DNA from: DATFGK01 sp046712825
GTDB taxonomy: Bacteria; Actinomycetota; AC-67
DNA length: 10,538 nt
Reading direction: 5' to 3'
Assembly: GCA_046712825.1 (NCBI GenBank)
Contig: JBKKCR010000043.1
Coordinates: 1 to 10,538, forward strand
The notes beneath the pieces are model-generated. The model searched no databases. It was not told where the DNA came from and worked only from the letters and a program-made list of their open reading frames with translations. The translations under genes were made by a program, and so were the position numbers. Numbering within the stretch: position 1 is the stretch's first letter; every line of letters starts with the position of its first letter. Positions 1-7,433 of the stretch are shown here, in pieces.

Positions 1-65
1 CCGGCCTGATCCCGATCGCCATCGCGGCCGCTTCGGCGCTGTGGCTTCGCAGGCGCTCAGGGTAG
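1..65 (+). CDS. C-terminal end of a probable sortase-anchored surface protein (partial)
   Basis: Only the last 20 codons and the TAG stop are present, read from base 3. They encode a hydrophobic stretch (GLIPIAIAAASALWL) followed by RRRSG and the stop. This is the layout of the membrane helix plus positively charged tail that follows an LPxTG motif, and it closely resembles the ends of the two proteins downstream, which finish in a helix and RRRRLA. The sorting motif itself would lie just left of the window. The gene is on the same strand as both proteases, so it is probably a third member of a surface-protein run. It lacks the hairpin terminator found after the other two. It could also be an ordinary C-terminally membrane-anchored protein. 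Confidence 0.7.
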   Translation, partial: GLIPIAIAAASALWLRRRSG

Positions 66-213
66 GTGGTTCGGTTTCCCAGTTTTGAGGAGTCTGACCG
101 GTGCCTAGTGTTTCCGCCGTGAAGGGCAAGCACTTGGCTAGGTCGAATACGGACACGGACAAGGCGAAGGTCTGCGCAGCAGGTGGATGAGGCGCCAAGA
201 AGAAGTTGCTGGA

Positions 214-228
214 TCTAGAAAAGGGAGG
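214..228 (+). promoter_or_regulatory. Ribosome binding site of the M6 protease gene, with shared TCTAGAA motif
   Basis: A purine-rich AAAAGGGAGG sits 8 nt before the ATG at 237 and fixes that start. It is directly preceded by TCTAGAA, which is also found before the next protease gene. The 171-nt gap between the upstream stop and this start (66-236) shows no convincing terminator and no clear sigma-70 promoter, so read-through from the upstream gene is possible. Confidence 0.75.
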
Positions 229-236
229 CACCCAAC

Positions 237-3200
237 ATGTCAAAGATCAGACGCGGGCTGGTTCTCGTCGCAGCTATGGCAGTCATCGCGACGCTCGTGC
301 CGATGGCCTCCCATGCCAAGAAAGGCAAAGTCATCCAACCCTTCCCGGCGGTTAAGAACTTCTCGAACGCCGAGCTGAAGCAGCTGAACGACCAGTGGGC
401 AGGCAAGCCGTTCGACTACGCGCCCGTCACCGGCGCGATCCGCGTGCTTCGCCAGCCCAACGGGTCCACGTTCGACGCGACACTTACCGGAGCCGAGATC
501 GGTGGCCGTTTCGAGACCGTCGCCACGGGCCACACGGTCGTTCAGAACTCCGACGGCTGGTGGACCTACGCGGTCAAGAGCAAGAAGCTCCAGGGCCAGG
601 TCGTGGCCAGTAAGAAGGTCGTCGGACGCGACCAGCCAACGGGCATCTCGCCCCACGCCGGCCGGATCGAGTCGGTGTGGATCGACGTCAGCAAGGGCGA
701 GGACATCCGCACCGCGCTGTTCGAGCACTTCCGCGCGAAGTCGGTTTCCGCCACCCAAGCGGCTCAGGCAGCCGCGGAGGTCCGCAAGTACAAGATCCCA
801 GCGATCCTTCTCCAGACCCAGGGCGAGTTCCAGCCCGGCTCCGGCGTCGAGGCAACTGAGAAGGTCCTCAACGGCTTCGGCGGCAACGTCGGCGGGACCG
901 TCACCGAGTTCTACATGGAGCAGTCCTACGGCCGGATGCTCGCGGAAGTAGACGTCTACGGTCCGTACCAGAGCGCGCTCAGTCTCGTGGATGAGTGCCA
1001 CTACGGCGGCATCACCGTCGCGGGAAGCTCCAACTACTCGACGGTCCCGAACCAGCTGACCGACGGTTTCGTGCTCGGCGTCGGCGGTGGCGGGGTCGCG
1101 GGGATGGCGGCCGAGGCCGTTCCGATGGCCGACAAGGACATCAACTACGCCGACTATGACAACGACGGCGACGGCTACGTAGACCTCGTGTTCATCATCC
1201 ACTCAGGCGCCGACATGTCCGTCACCGGGAACTCGTGCGACACGTGGTCGCATGCGATCAGCCTCGAGCCGGCGCTCGAGCCGCTAGCCCCTGTTCCGCT
1301 CGGCATCCCGACCCTCGACGGAGTCGTGGTCGCCAACATGAACACGGTGCCCGAGCTCGACCTCGAGGAAGGCGGCATGAACCTCGGCGTCGTCTCCCAC
1401 GAGATGTCGCACAACCTCGGCGAGCCCGACTTCTACGACACCTCCTACAAAAGCCAGGGCACCGGCGACTGGGACAACATGGCCGGCGGCTCGCACTTCG
1501 GCGACCCGCCCGGCTCGAACCCCCTGCACTTCAACCCGCTGGTAAAGCTGGCGCAAGCATGGATAGAGCCCCAGATCATCACCAAGACCACCAAGAACGT
1601 CCGGCTGCGGCCCTGGGAGGTCTACCCTGACCTCGCCATGGTCCCGCTCAAACGCGGCGACGACCCCACGACGGAGGAGGCCGAGACCAACGCCATCCTC
1701 GAGGCCCATCTGCTGCATTTCTCGAGCAGGTCCGCGCATGGGCCGAGGAGATGGGGCACCCCGATCGACGGCGCCGACGTGCCGGCGATCTTCGACCGCA
1801 TGCTCCTGAACTCGGGCTTGATGGTCTGGCACTGGGACGACACGATCGGAAACAACAACGACTCGGCCCGGTACCGTCTCGACCTCGAAGAGTTCGACTA
1901 CCTCGACAAGACCCAAGAACTCGCGCTGAACCGTACGAGGGGCGAGCCGACCGACCCGTACTTCGACACCGCGACCGGCCTGTCCTCGGCAACCCGAATA
2001 CGCTCCGGCGGAGCGCTGCCGGCGCCGCTGACCTTCGAGGGCACCGCGGTTCCCATCGCCCAGTCGCCGGTCGGCGGCCCGCCGCTCGAGTACGCCTTCG
2101 AGTTCACCGTGCCCGATAACCCCAACATCTTGACGTTCACGGTGAAGGAGACCTGCGCGACCGAGGGAGGGGACTGGGACCTCTACATCGACGAGCTCGT
2201 CGACGGCGACTGGATCGAGGTCTCGTCCGGCGCAACCGGGGCCTGCTCGGAATCGGCGGGCGTGTCGCGGCCGAAGCTCGGCGGCGACTATCGCGCGCGC
2301 GTTAGGAACTGGCTCGCCCCCGACATCGCCGGCGGGTTCACCGGCGAGGTCTCCTTCGGGCGCGGCGAGGTCTATCTCCGTCCCGACACCTACGACAACG
2401 ACGGCAAGGCGACCGGATGGAGCATCGGCAACGTCCGGCCCGTAGCCGACGGCGTCCAGATCTCCGCCGAGGTGCTCGGGCCGTCATTCATGACGGTCGA
2501 CATCATCAACGACAAGCGCGCCGACGTTTCCCCCGGATTCCTGCGCTCGGATGACGCGATCCTCGCGGGCCGGCAGTCGACACTCAAGGCCGAAGTGTTC
2601 AACAACGGAGGGACCGCAGCGAAGAATGTGGTCGTGTCTCTCGTTGAAAAGGGCCAGGTGATAGCCAGCAAGACGATCGCCTCCCTGGCCGCATCCAGCT
2701 CTGCCGATGTCTCGTTCCCGTGGACCCCGGGGACCGAGGGCGCCCATGTCCTCGGGCTCGGCGTCTCCACGGCGTCTGCCGAGTCGTCCACCGAGAACAA
2801 CCGCCAGCTCACCGAGCTGTCGACGTACTCGGGCCGCGCGCTCGGCAGCGTGCTGATCGTCGACGACGACGACGGCTGGGCCTCGCAAGAAGCGTACGAG
2901 GGCGCCCTCACTACCCTCGGTATCCCCTACGCCGTCACCCACGCTCATCCATCGGCGGCCGAGCTGAAGCGCTACAAGGTCGTCATCTGGGAAGGCAGCC
3001 TCTCGCGGATGTCCGGCCAGCTTACGTTGGAGGACGTCGCCGAGCTGAAGAAGTATCTCGACGGCGGCGGCCGCGCGTGGTTCTCGAGCCCGCGGCTTTC
3101 AGCAGCGATCTCGGCAACGGCGGACACCGTCACGGGCAGCATCAACCCCGGAGTGGATCCGACGTTCGCGGCCAACTACATCGGGATGGGCTATCAGGAC

Positions 3201-4043
3201 TCCATCTCGCGCGGTGGCGGGGTCGGCACGCCGACCAAGGACTGGTCCTCGAAGGTGACGTTCGCCTTCAAGCCGTTCCCGGGCCGTCCGATCCAGGACA
3301 TCCCCAAGATGGTCGCTTCGGCGTTCGGGAAGGTGACCACGATTTACGAGTGGACGCGGGGGGCGAAGAAGATCGGCGCCCTCGGAACGCTGCTGCAAGG
3401 TGACGCCGCTCACGGCAACTTCCGAACCGCGTTCACCGGCTTGAACATCTCTACCATCGTGACGCCTGAAGCCCAGCTGGATCTTGTCCAGTCGGTGATG
3501 AAGGCGCTCGGCATCTCGACCGGCTCCTACACGCCGGGTGCCGCGGTGCTACATCACGTCCCGCCGGTCTACGCGCTGCGGGGCGAGACGCAGATCATCA
3601 CCGCGTTCGTGAACGGAGCGGACGTCCGTGGGGTGCGGCTGATCTACCGCAAGCTCGGAACGACCGGCTACACAACCGTCAACATGACCCAGCGGGCGGC
3701 CGGCGTGTACGAGGCGATCCTGGATGGGAAGCTTTTCCAGATCCCGGGCATCGAGTACGCGATCATCGCCGACACCACCGATGGGATCGTGCGGGCTCCG
3801 GCCGCTCCGAGCTTCGGCTACTTCGTTTCGGTGCCGAAGAGCGCGGGCTCGCCTAACCTGCCGTACTCGCTATCGAGTGTGCTCGGCGCGCGGTTCACGC
3901 CGCAGGGCGCGCCCAAGCCGGCTCCCGCCCCGGCACCGGGCGACCTGCCGGCAACGGGCGTAGGGGCCGGAACGTTCGGAGTTGTTCTCATCGCACTGGC
4001 GACGGCCGGGGCGGCCCTCCTGCGGAGGCGACGCCTCGCATAG
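237..4043 (+). CDS. Secreted, LPATG-anchored M6 (immune inhibitor A-type) metalloprotease
   Basis: This 1268-residue zinc endopeptidase is predicted to be exported and fixed to the cell wall. An N-terminal signal peptide (about residues 1-28, basic then hydrophobic, ending ASHA) is followed by a pro-region and the M6 catalytic domain (about 180-520). The zinc motif is H388-E389-M-S-H392, followed by the family's LGEPDFYD segment and a Met-turn candidate at M415 in GDWDNM. An acidic DYDNDGDGYVD loop (306-316) looks like a calcium site. Later segments are a PPC-like beta domain (about 614-709), a CARDB-like domain (768-860), a ThuA/GATase1-like segment opening with VLIVDDDDGW (871-1093), an Ig-like domain (1101-1198) and a Pro/Ala linker. 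The end is LPATG (1237-1241), a membrane helix and RRRRLA. The M6 core is typical of InhA, which cleaves host or environmental proteins; the substrate here is unknown. A strong ribosome site supports the start. No sortase gene is visible nearby. Confidence 0.95.
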   Translation: MSKIRRGLVLVAAMAVIATLVPMASHAKKGKVIQPFPAVKNFSNAELKQLNDQWAGKPFDYAPVTGAIRVLRQPNGSTFDATLTGAEIGGRFETVATGHTVVQNSDGWWTYAVKSKKLQGQVVASKKVVGRDQPTGISPHAGRIESVWIDVSKGEDIRTALFEHFRAKSVSATQAAQAAAEVRKYKIPAILLQTQGEFQPGSGVEATEKVLNGFGGNVGGTVTEFYMEQSYGRMLAEVDVYGPYQSALSLVDECHYGGITVAGSSNYSTVPNQLTDGFVLGVGGGGVAGMAAEAVPMADKDINYADYDNDGDGYVDLVFIIHSGADMSVTGNSCDTWSHAISLEPALEPLAPVPLGIPTLDGVVVANMNTVPELDLEEGGMNLGVVSHEMSHNLGEPDFYDTSYKSQGTGDWDNMAGGSHFGDPPGSNPLHFNPLVKLAQAWIEPQIITKTTKNVRLRPWEVYPDLAMVPLKRGDDPTTEEAETNAILEAHLLHFSSRSAHGPRRWGTPIDGADVPAIFDRMLLNSGLMVWHWDDTIGNNNDSARYRLDLEEFDYLDKTQELALNRTRGEPTDPYFDTATGLSSATRIRSGGALPAPLTFEGTAVPIAQSPVGGPPLEYAFEFTVPDNPNILTFTVKETCATEGGDWDLYIDELVDGDWIEVSSGATGACSESAGVSRPKLGGDYRARVRNWLAPDIAGGFTGEVSFGRGEVYLRPDTYDNDGKATGWSIGNVRPVADGVQISAEVLGPSFMTVDIINDKRADVSPGFLRSDDAILAGRQSTLKAEVFNNGGTAAKNVVVSLVEKGQVIASKTIASLAASSSADVSFPWTPGTEGAHVLGLGVSTASAESSTENNRQLTELSTYSGRALGSVLIVDDDDGWASQEAYEGALTTLGIPYAVTHAHPSAAELKRYKVVIWEGSLSRMSGQLTLEDVAELKKYLDGGGRAWFSSPRLSAAISATADTVTGSINPGVDPTFAANYIGMGYQDSISRGGGVGTPTKDWSSKVTFAFKPFPGRPIQDIPKMVASAFGKVTTIYEWTRGAKKIGALGTLLQGDAAHGNFRTAFTGLNISTIVTPEAQLDLVQSVMKALGISTGSYTPGAAVLHHVPPVYALRGETQIITAFVNGADVRGVRLIYRKLGTTGYTTVNMTQRAAGVYEAILDGKLFQIPGIEYAIIADTTDGIVRAPAAPSFGYFVSVPKSAGSPNLPYSLSSVLGARFTPQGAPKPAPAPAPGDLPATGVGAGTFGVVLIALATAGAALLRRRRLA

Positions 4044-4102
4044 ACGCGCGACGCACGCGAGCGGACACGGCCCGGACGACCTCCGGGCCGTTCGCTTTCC
4101 GG
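4020..4102 (+). repeat. Anchor-tail plus 3' UTR repeat, copy 1
   Basis: This stretch covers the last codons (LRRRRLA), the stop, a GC-rich spacer and the terminator hairpin of the M6 protease gene. It closely matches 7347-7426 at the end of the second protease gene. Both contain CGCCTCGCATAG, then GCGACGCACGCGAGCG a few bases later, then the hairpin and GTTCGCTTTCCGG. The match crosses the stop codon, so protein conservation alone does not explain it. It suggests duplication or gene conversion of a whole anchor-terminator block. Confidence 0.8.
4060..4096 (+). terminator. Hairpin terminator after the M6 protease gene
   Basis: ACGGCCCGGA (4067-4076) pairs perfectly with TCCGGGCCGT (4082-4091) around a 5-nt loop. 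An outer AGCG/CGCT helix (4060-4063 with 4093-4096) extends the stem across a small internal loop. A short TTTCC follows rather than a long U run, as is common for high-GC actinobacterial terminators. It begins 17 nt after the stop codon. It should separate transcription of the two proteases at least partly. Confidence 0.8.
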
Positions 4103-4154
4103 AGACCGACCGTTTTCGTATCAATTGCCCATTCCCCCTGGGCCAGGGCACAGG

Positions 4155-4234
4155 CTTTCGATAACGCACGCAAGGAACAGTGCGATCGGACGCCGAAAGA
4201 TAGACCATTCCGGTCACGAGCCGGTGCTCGTCCG
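4155..4234 (+). ncRNA. Possible structured leader RNA of the second protease gene
   Basis: The 5' region of the second protease gene holds several helices. CGAT plus CGCAC (4159-4162, 4165-4169) pairs with GTGCGATCG (4180-4188) around a 10-nt loop, with two bulged A. CTTTCG (4155-4160) can pair with CGAAAG (4194-4199). ACGAGC (4216-4221) pairs with GCTCGT (4226-4231) around a CGGT loop. CGGACG (4187-4192) can instead pair with CGTCCG (4229-4234), which competes with the first and third helices. The last helix ends 7 nt before the ribosome site core. I do not recognise a known riboswitch class. In GC-rich DNA some helices arise by chance, so this is tentative. Confidence 0.35.
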
Positions 4235-4246
4235 TCTAGAAGGGAG
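4235..4246 (+). promoter_or_regulatory. Ribosome binding site that sets the start of the second protease
   Basis: TCTAGAAGGGAG lies just before the ATG at 4251 and repeats the motif in front of the M6 gene. It decides between this ATG and an in-frame ATG at 4125. Only the 4251 start places a signal peptide at the N terminus. Confidence 0.75.
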
Positions 4247-4250
4247 TCCC

Positions 4251-7200
4251 ATGCGTCGTCGGTTGCTCGCCCTCGTGGCGAGCCTTTCTTTGGCCCTTGC
4301 CTTCGCTCCCGCGCTGCCCGGAAGCGCGAAGACCCGTGCCCCAGCGAAGGCACGCAACCACTACGACGCCTACCTAACAGACCATCTGAAGCTCGAGCCG
4401 CGCCTCCGCGGCGCTCGCATCATGGCGGAGAAGACCCAGATCCCCGCTTCGCTCATCGCGCGCAAGCAGCAGGAGCAGGCGCAAGCAGCGGCGGCGGAGC
4501 CATGCGACTCCACCGACAAACCGATCGGCTGTCAGGCGACTTTCTGGGTGCACAGCTTCAAGGCCAATCAGGACTACCAAGCGGTGTTCATCCTGGCTGC
4601 CAAGGCGGCCCACTCGTACATGTGGGTCGACGCCACCGCTTACGACCCGACCGGCGCGACGACCTCCGATCCGAACGGCACCGTGACTCCCGAGGAGGCA
4701 CAGATCGGAGCGGACCGGTTCGAGAAGGTGTGGGAGATCGACCGCGCGTACTTCGGGCACGAGGCCAATCCGAAGGAGAAGCCGCACCGCACGCCGCCCC
4801 GCCTTCCGGACAACTGGAGAGACGCCGACGGCGACGACCACATCAACATCGTCAACTTCCCGATGGACGCCGGCGCCAGTTACGTCGCGGGCTACTACTC
4901 CTCGTCGGACGAGTACCCGGTCGAGATCAACGAGCACTCCAACCAGGGGGAGTTCTTCTACATGAACTCGCTGATGCTGGACGTCGGCGGAGACTCATAC
5001 GTCGGCATCCTGGCTCACGAGTTCTACCACATGATCCAGTTCGCCAATGACTCGAATGAGGAGACCTGGATCAACGAAGGGATGGCCGACATCGCGATCG
5101 AGGTCAACGGCATCGGTGCCGCGGCGCAAGGCCACCTCTCGGCGTTCTTCAACACGCCGGAGGGCGATCAGCTCAACCACTGGGGCGGCGCCGTCCTCGA
5201 TTACGGCACGGCGTATTCGTTCCTGACGTATCTCTTCGAGCATTACGGCGGCCCCGACGATCCGTCGACCGCCTTCCACGAGAACTACACGATGGCCGAG
5301 GCGATCACGAAGGTCGCCGAGGACGGCTTCGACGGACTCGACGTGGTCCTGAAGGGCAACCCACAGAAGAAAAGGATCGCGTCCTATTACCGGACGAAGA
5401 CCGTCGACGATGTGTACCTCGACTGGACGGTGGCCAACTATCTCGACGATCCCACGATCGAAGCCGGACAGTACGGCTACCGATCCGTCGATATGAAGGT
5501 GAAGGCGATCGAGACGTTCACGGAATTCCCCGCCGACACCGGGCCCCAGACCATCACGCCGTACACGAACCGCTACTACGCGATGTCCTCTGCGGGAGAC
5601 GGTTCCGGCACGTACACGGCCAGCCCCGGCGTCTTGATCGTGGACAACCTCGACGGAATGCCCTCTGCTCCGTGGCACTACTGGGGGAACCGATCGGATG
5701 AGACTACGACCACGATGACGCGTGCGGCCGATCTCCGGGGAACCAGCGCCCCGGCGATGAAGTTCTCCTACTGGTACGACATCGAGACCGACTGGGACTA
5801 TGCGTTCCTGGAAGTCTCGTCGGACGATGGCAAGAGCTGGAGTCCCGTCGTCTGCTGTGAGGGATCGCGGACCAACCCCAACGCCAACAACGACTACGCC
5901 ACCCAAGGCGCCGGGATGACCGGCCAGTCCGGTGTCAACGCCGTCCTCGAACAGCTCTACTACAACGACCCAGTTGGCCTCGACCTGCGCGAGGTTCTCG
6001 GCAAGCCGACCTGGGTCGCCGAGACGGTGGACCTCTCCGACTATGCCGGCAAGCAGGTCCAGATCCGTTTCCGTTACAAGACCGACGCGGCCGTCACCTT
6101 CCCCGGCTTCACCGTGGACGACATCTCCCTCAGCGATGGGTCCAAGACGATCTGGGCGAACGACACGGCGACTTCTGCCCAGAGTCCCTGGAAGCTCGAA
6201 GGAACGGCGGCGACGTTCCTCCGGATCGCTCCGACGATCGCGAACCGGCTCGTGCCCCAGATCATCAAGCAGGGCGCGCGCACGATCGTGACACGCCCCA
6301 AGGCTTCCCGGGCGGGTGACTCGTTGAAGGCGGTCGGCTCGGTGGACGCCCTCGAAGGAGTGCTGGTCGTCAGCTCGCTTTCACGCATCTCTTCAGAGAT
6401 CTTCCCGTACACCGTCACGGCGACCGCCTCTTCCGCGACGGGGATAACCGCACCGGTCGTCAAGCAGCCCCCCGCCGAGGTTTCCCAGCCGTTCGCGCTG
6501 AGCTGGCAGGCGGCATCCAACGCCGGGAAGCGACAGCCGGTCGGATACCTGATCGAAGAGTCGGCGTTCCTGCTGAGCGACGACGCGGAGTCCGGCCTCG
6601 ACAAGTGGGAGACGGAGGCATCGGAGCTGGCGCTCGGCTGGGACAGCTCGAACCAGGCCGCCCACTCCGGATCCTCGAGCTTCTTCGCAAGGAGCGTCGA
6701 CGGGGCCGCGAGCCAGGAGGCCACGCTGACATCGAAGGACGGACTTGCCGTGCCGGCGACCGGGCACAGCGGGATCTCTTTCTGGTCCTGGTTCAGCAAC
6801 GAGGGTGACGACGCGGGCTACGTCGAGGCGTCGGCCGACGGGGAGACGTGGAAGACGCTCACCACCATCGTGCGTGCGGTTTCGGCCCCCGACTGGGTGA
6901 CGGACGCTGCCGCGCCAGAGCTCACCGAGGTGACCGCGTCGCTCGACAACTTCGCCGGGAAGACCGTGCGTCTCCGGTTCCGCTACACGACCGGCGCTGA
7001 TAACCGAGCCTCGACGACGGCGAACGGCTGGTACCTCGACGACATCCGGGTCACCGGCCCGAACTGGGTCGAGATCGGGCGTTCCGCAGGCACCTCGTTC
7101 ACGGTCACCGGACGTCCCGGAGGGACGAGCACCTACCGGGTCGGCGCGCTCTACACCGACACGATGCTCGGACCCTGGAGCAACGAGGCCACTGCGGAGG

Positions 7201-7370
7201 TCAAGCCCGCGTCCAGCAGCGTCGGCGGTACGAAGACAACGAGCGGCAAGCCGGCGCCGGGCGGCCAGCTACCGGCCACCGGCGTGGGAAGTTCGGGGCT
7301 CTTCGGCCTGATCGCTATGGGAGCTTCGGTAATCACCGCGGCATGGCTGCGGCGGAGGCGCCTCGCATAG
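4251..7370 (+). CDS. Secreted, LPATG-anchored gluzincin-type (M30-like) metalloprotease with InhA/MAM-like domains
   Basis: This 1039-residue protein starts with a signal peptide (MRRRLLALVASLSLALAFAP..., cleavage likely after GSA near residue 26). The catalytic domain has H256-E257-F-Y-H260, followed by W273-I-N-E276-G277. HExxH with a downstream NEG glutamate is the zinc-ligand pattern of gluzincins; the HEFxHMI form is closest, from memory, to the M30 (hyicolysin) family. The M6 Met-turn sequence is absent. After it come an InhA/MAM-like beta domain (about 497-632, with WYDIETDWDYAFLEVSSDDG), an FnIII-like segment (about 660-770), a second MAM-like domain (about 776-938) and another FnIII-like stretch (939-985). 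The end is LPATG (1007-1011), a membrane helix and RRRRLA. The 207-nt gap after the M6 gene contains a terminator and a leader. It probably degrades extracellular protein at the cell surface; the substrate is unknown. The CDS is certain, the exact peptidase family less so. Confidence 0.9.
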   Translation: MRRRLLALVASLSLALAFAPALPGSAKTRAPAKARNHYDAYLTDHLKLEPRLRGARIMAEKTQIPASLIARKQQEQAQAAAAEPCDSTDKPIGCQATFWVHSFKANQDYQAVFILAAKAAHSYMWVDATAYDPTGATTSDPNGTVTPEEAQIGADRFEKVWEIDRAYFGHEANPKEKPHRTPPRLPDNWRDADGDDHINIVNFPMDAGASYVAGYYSSSDEYPVEINEHSNQGEFFYMNSLMLDVGGDSYVGILAHEFYHMIQFANDSNEETWINEGMADIAIEVNGIGAAAQGHLSAFFNTPEGDQLNHWGGAVLDYGTAYSFLTYLFEHYGGPDDPSTAFHENYTMAEAITKVAEDGFDGLDVVLKGNPQKKRIASYYRTKTVDDVYLDWTVANYLDDPTIEAGQYGYRSVDMKVKAIETFTEFPADTGPQTITPYTNRYYAMSSAGDGSGTYTASPGVLIVDNLDGMPSAPWHYWGNRSDETTTTMTRAADLRGTSAPAMKFSYWYDIETDWDYAFLEVSSDDGKSWSPVVCCEGSRTNPNANNDYATQGAGMTGQSGVNAVLEQLYYNDPVGLDLREVLGKPTWVAETVDLSDYAGKQVQIRFRYKTDAAVTFPGFTVDDISLSDGSKTIWANDTATSAQSPWKLEGTAATFLRIAPTIANRLVPQIIKQGARTIVTRPKASRAGDSLKAVGSVDALEGVLVVSSLSRISSEIFPYTVTATASSATGITAPVVKQPPAEVSQPFALSWQAASNAGKRQPVGYLIEESAFLLSDDAESGLDKWETEASELALGWDSSNQAAHSGSSSFFARSVDGAASQEATLTSKDGLAVPATGHSGISFWSWFSNEGDDAGYVEASADGETWKTLTTIVRAVSAPDWVTDAAAPELTEVTASLDNFAGKTVRLRFRYTTGADNRASTTANGWYLDDIRVTGPNWVEIGRSAGTSFTVTGRPGGTSTYRVGALYTDTMLGPWSNEATAEVKPASSSVGGTKTTSGKPAPGGQLPATGVGSSGLFGLIAMGASVITAAWLRRRRLA

Positions 7371-7426
7371 GACGCGACGCACGCGAGCGAACGGCCCAGA
7401 CAACCTCTGGGCCGTTCGCTTTCCGG
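7347..7426 (+). repeat. Anchor-tail plus 3' UTR repeat, copy 2
   Basis: This is the second copy of the block at 4020-4102, running from the LRRRRLA codons through the stop and the hairpin to TTTCCGG. Compared with copy 1, small insertions and deletions occur in the spacer and at the base of the stem, and the hairpin carries a paired substitution. Confidence 0.8.
7386..7420 (+). terminator. Strong hairpin terminator between convergent genes
   Basis: AGCGAACGGCCCAGA (7386-7400) pairs perfectly with TCTGGGCCGTTCGCT (7406-7420), giving a 15-bp stem with a 5-nt loop CAACC, followed by TTCC. It lies 15 nt after the stop of the second protease and 13 nt beyond the stop of the anti-sigma gene on the other strand, so it can serve both convergent genes. 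There is no long U run on either side. Confidence 0.88.
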
Positions 7427-7433
7427 CGTGAAC

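Noticed and set aside
66..236. Terminator or promoter between the partial gene and the M6 gene
   Set aside because: No long stem is seen; TTGAGG with TAGTGT has only a 15-nt spacer, so it was not called.
240..1202. A 320-codon open frame on the - strand inside the M6 protease gene
   Set aside because: It is an antisense shadow of a GC-rich gene: composition is dominated by V, D, R and G, there is no recognisable domain, and the + strand frame has clear motifs.
4141..4234. c-di-GMP-I (GEMM) riboswitch before the second protease
   Set aside because: Fragments such as AACGCAC and GGACGC recall the consensus, but the CGCAC segment pairs locally with GTGCG and the expected tetraloop and receptor order is missing.
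4125..4250. In-frame upstream ATG giving the second protease 42 extra residues
   Set aside because: It would bury the signal peptide, the added residues are not signal-like, and a strong ribosome site precedes the ATG at 4251.
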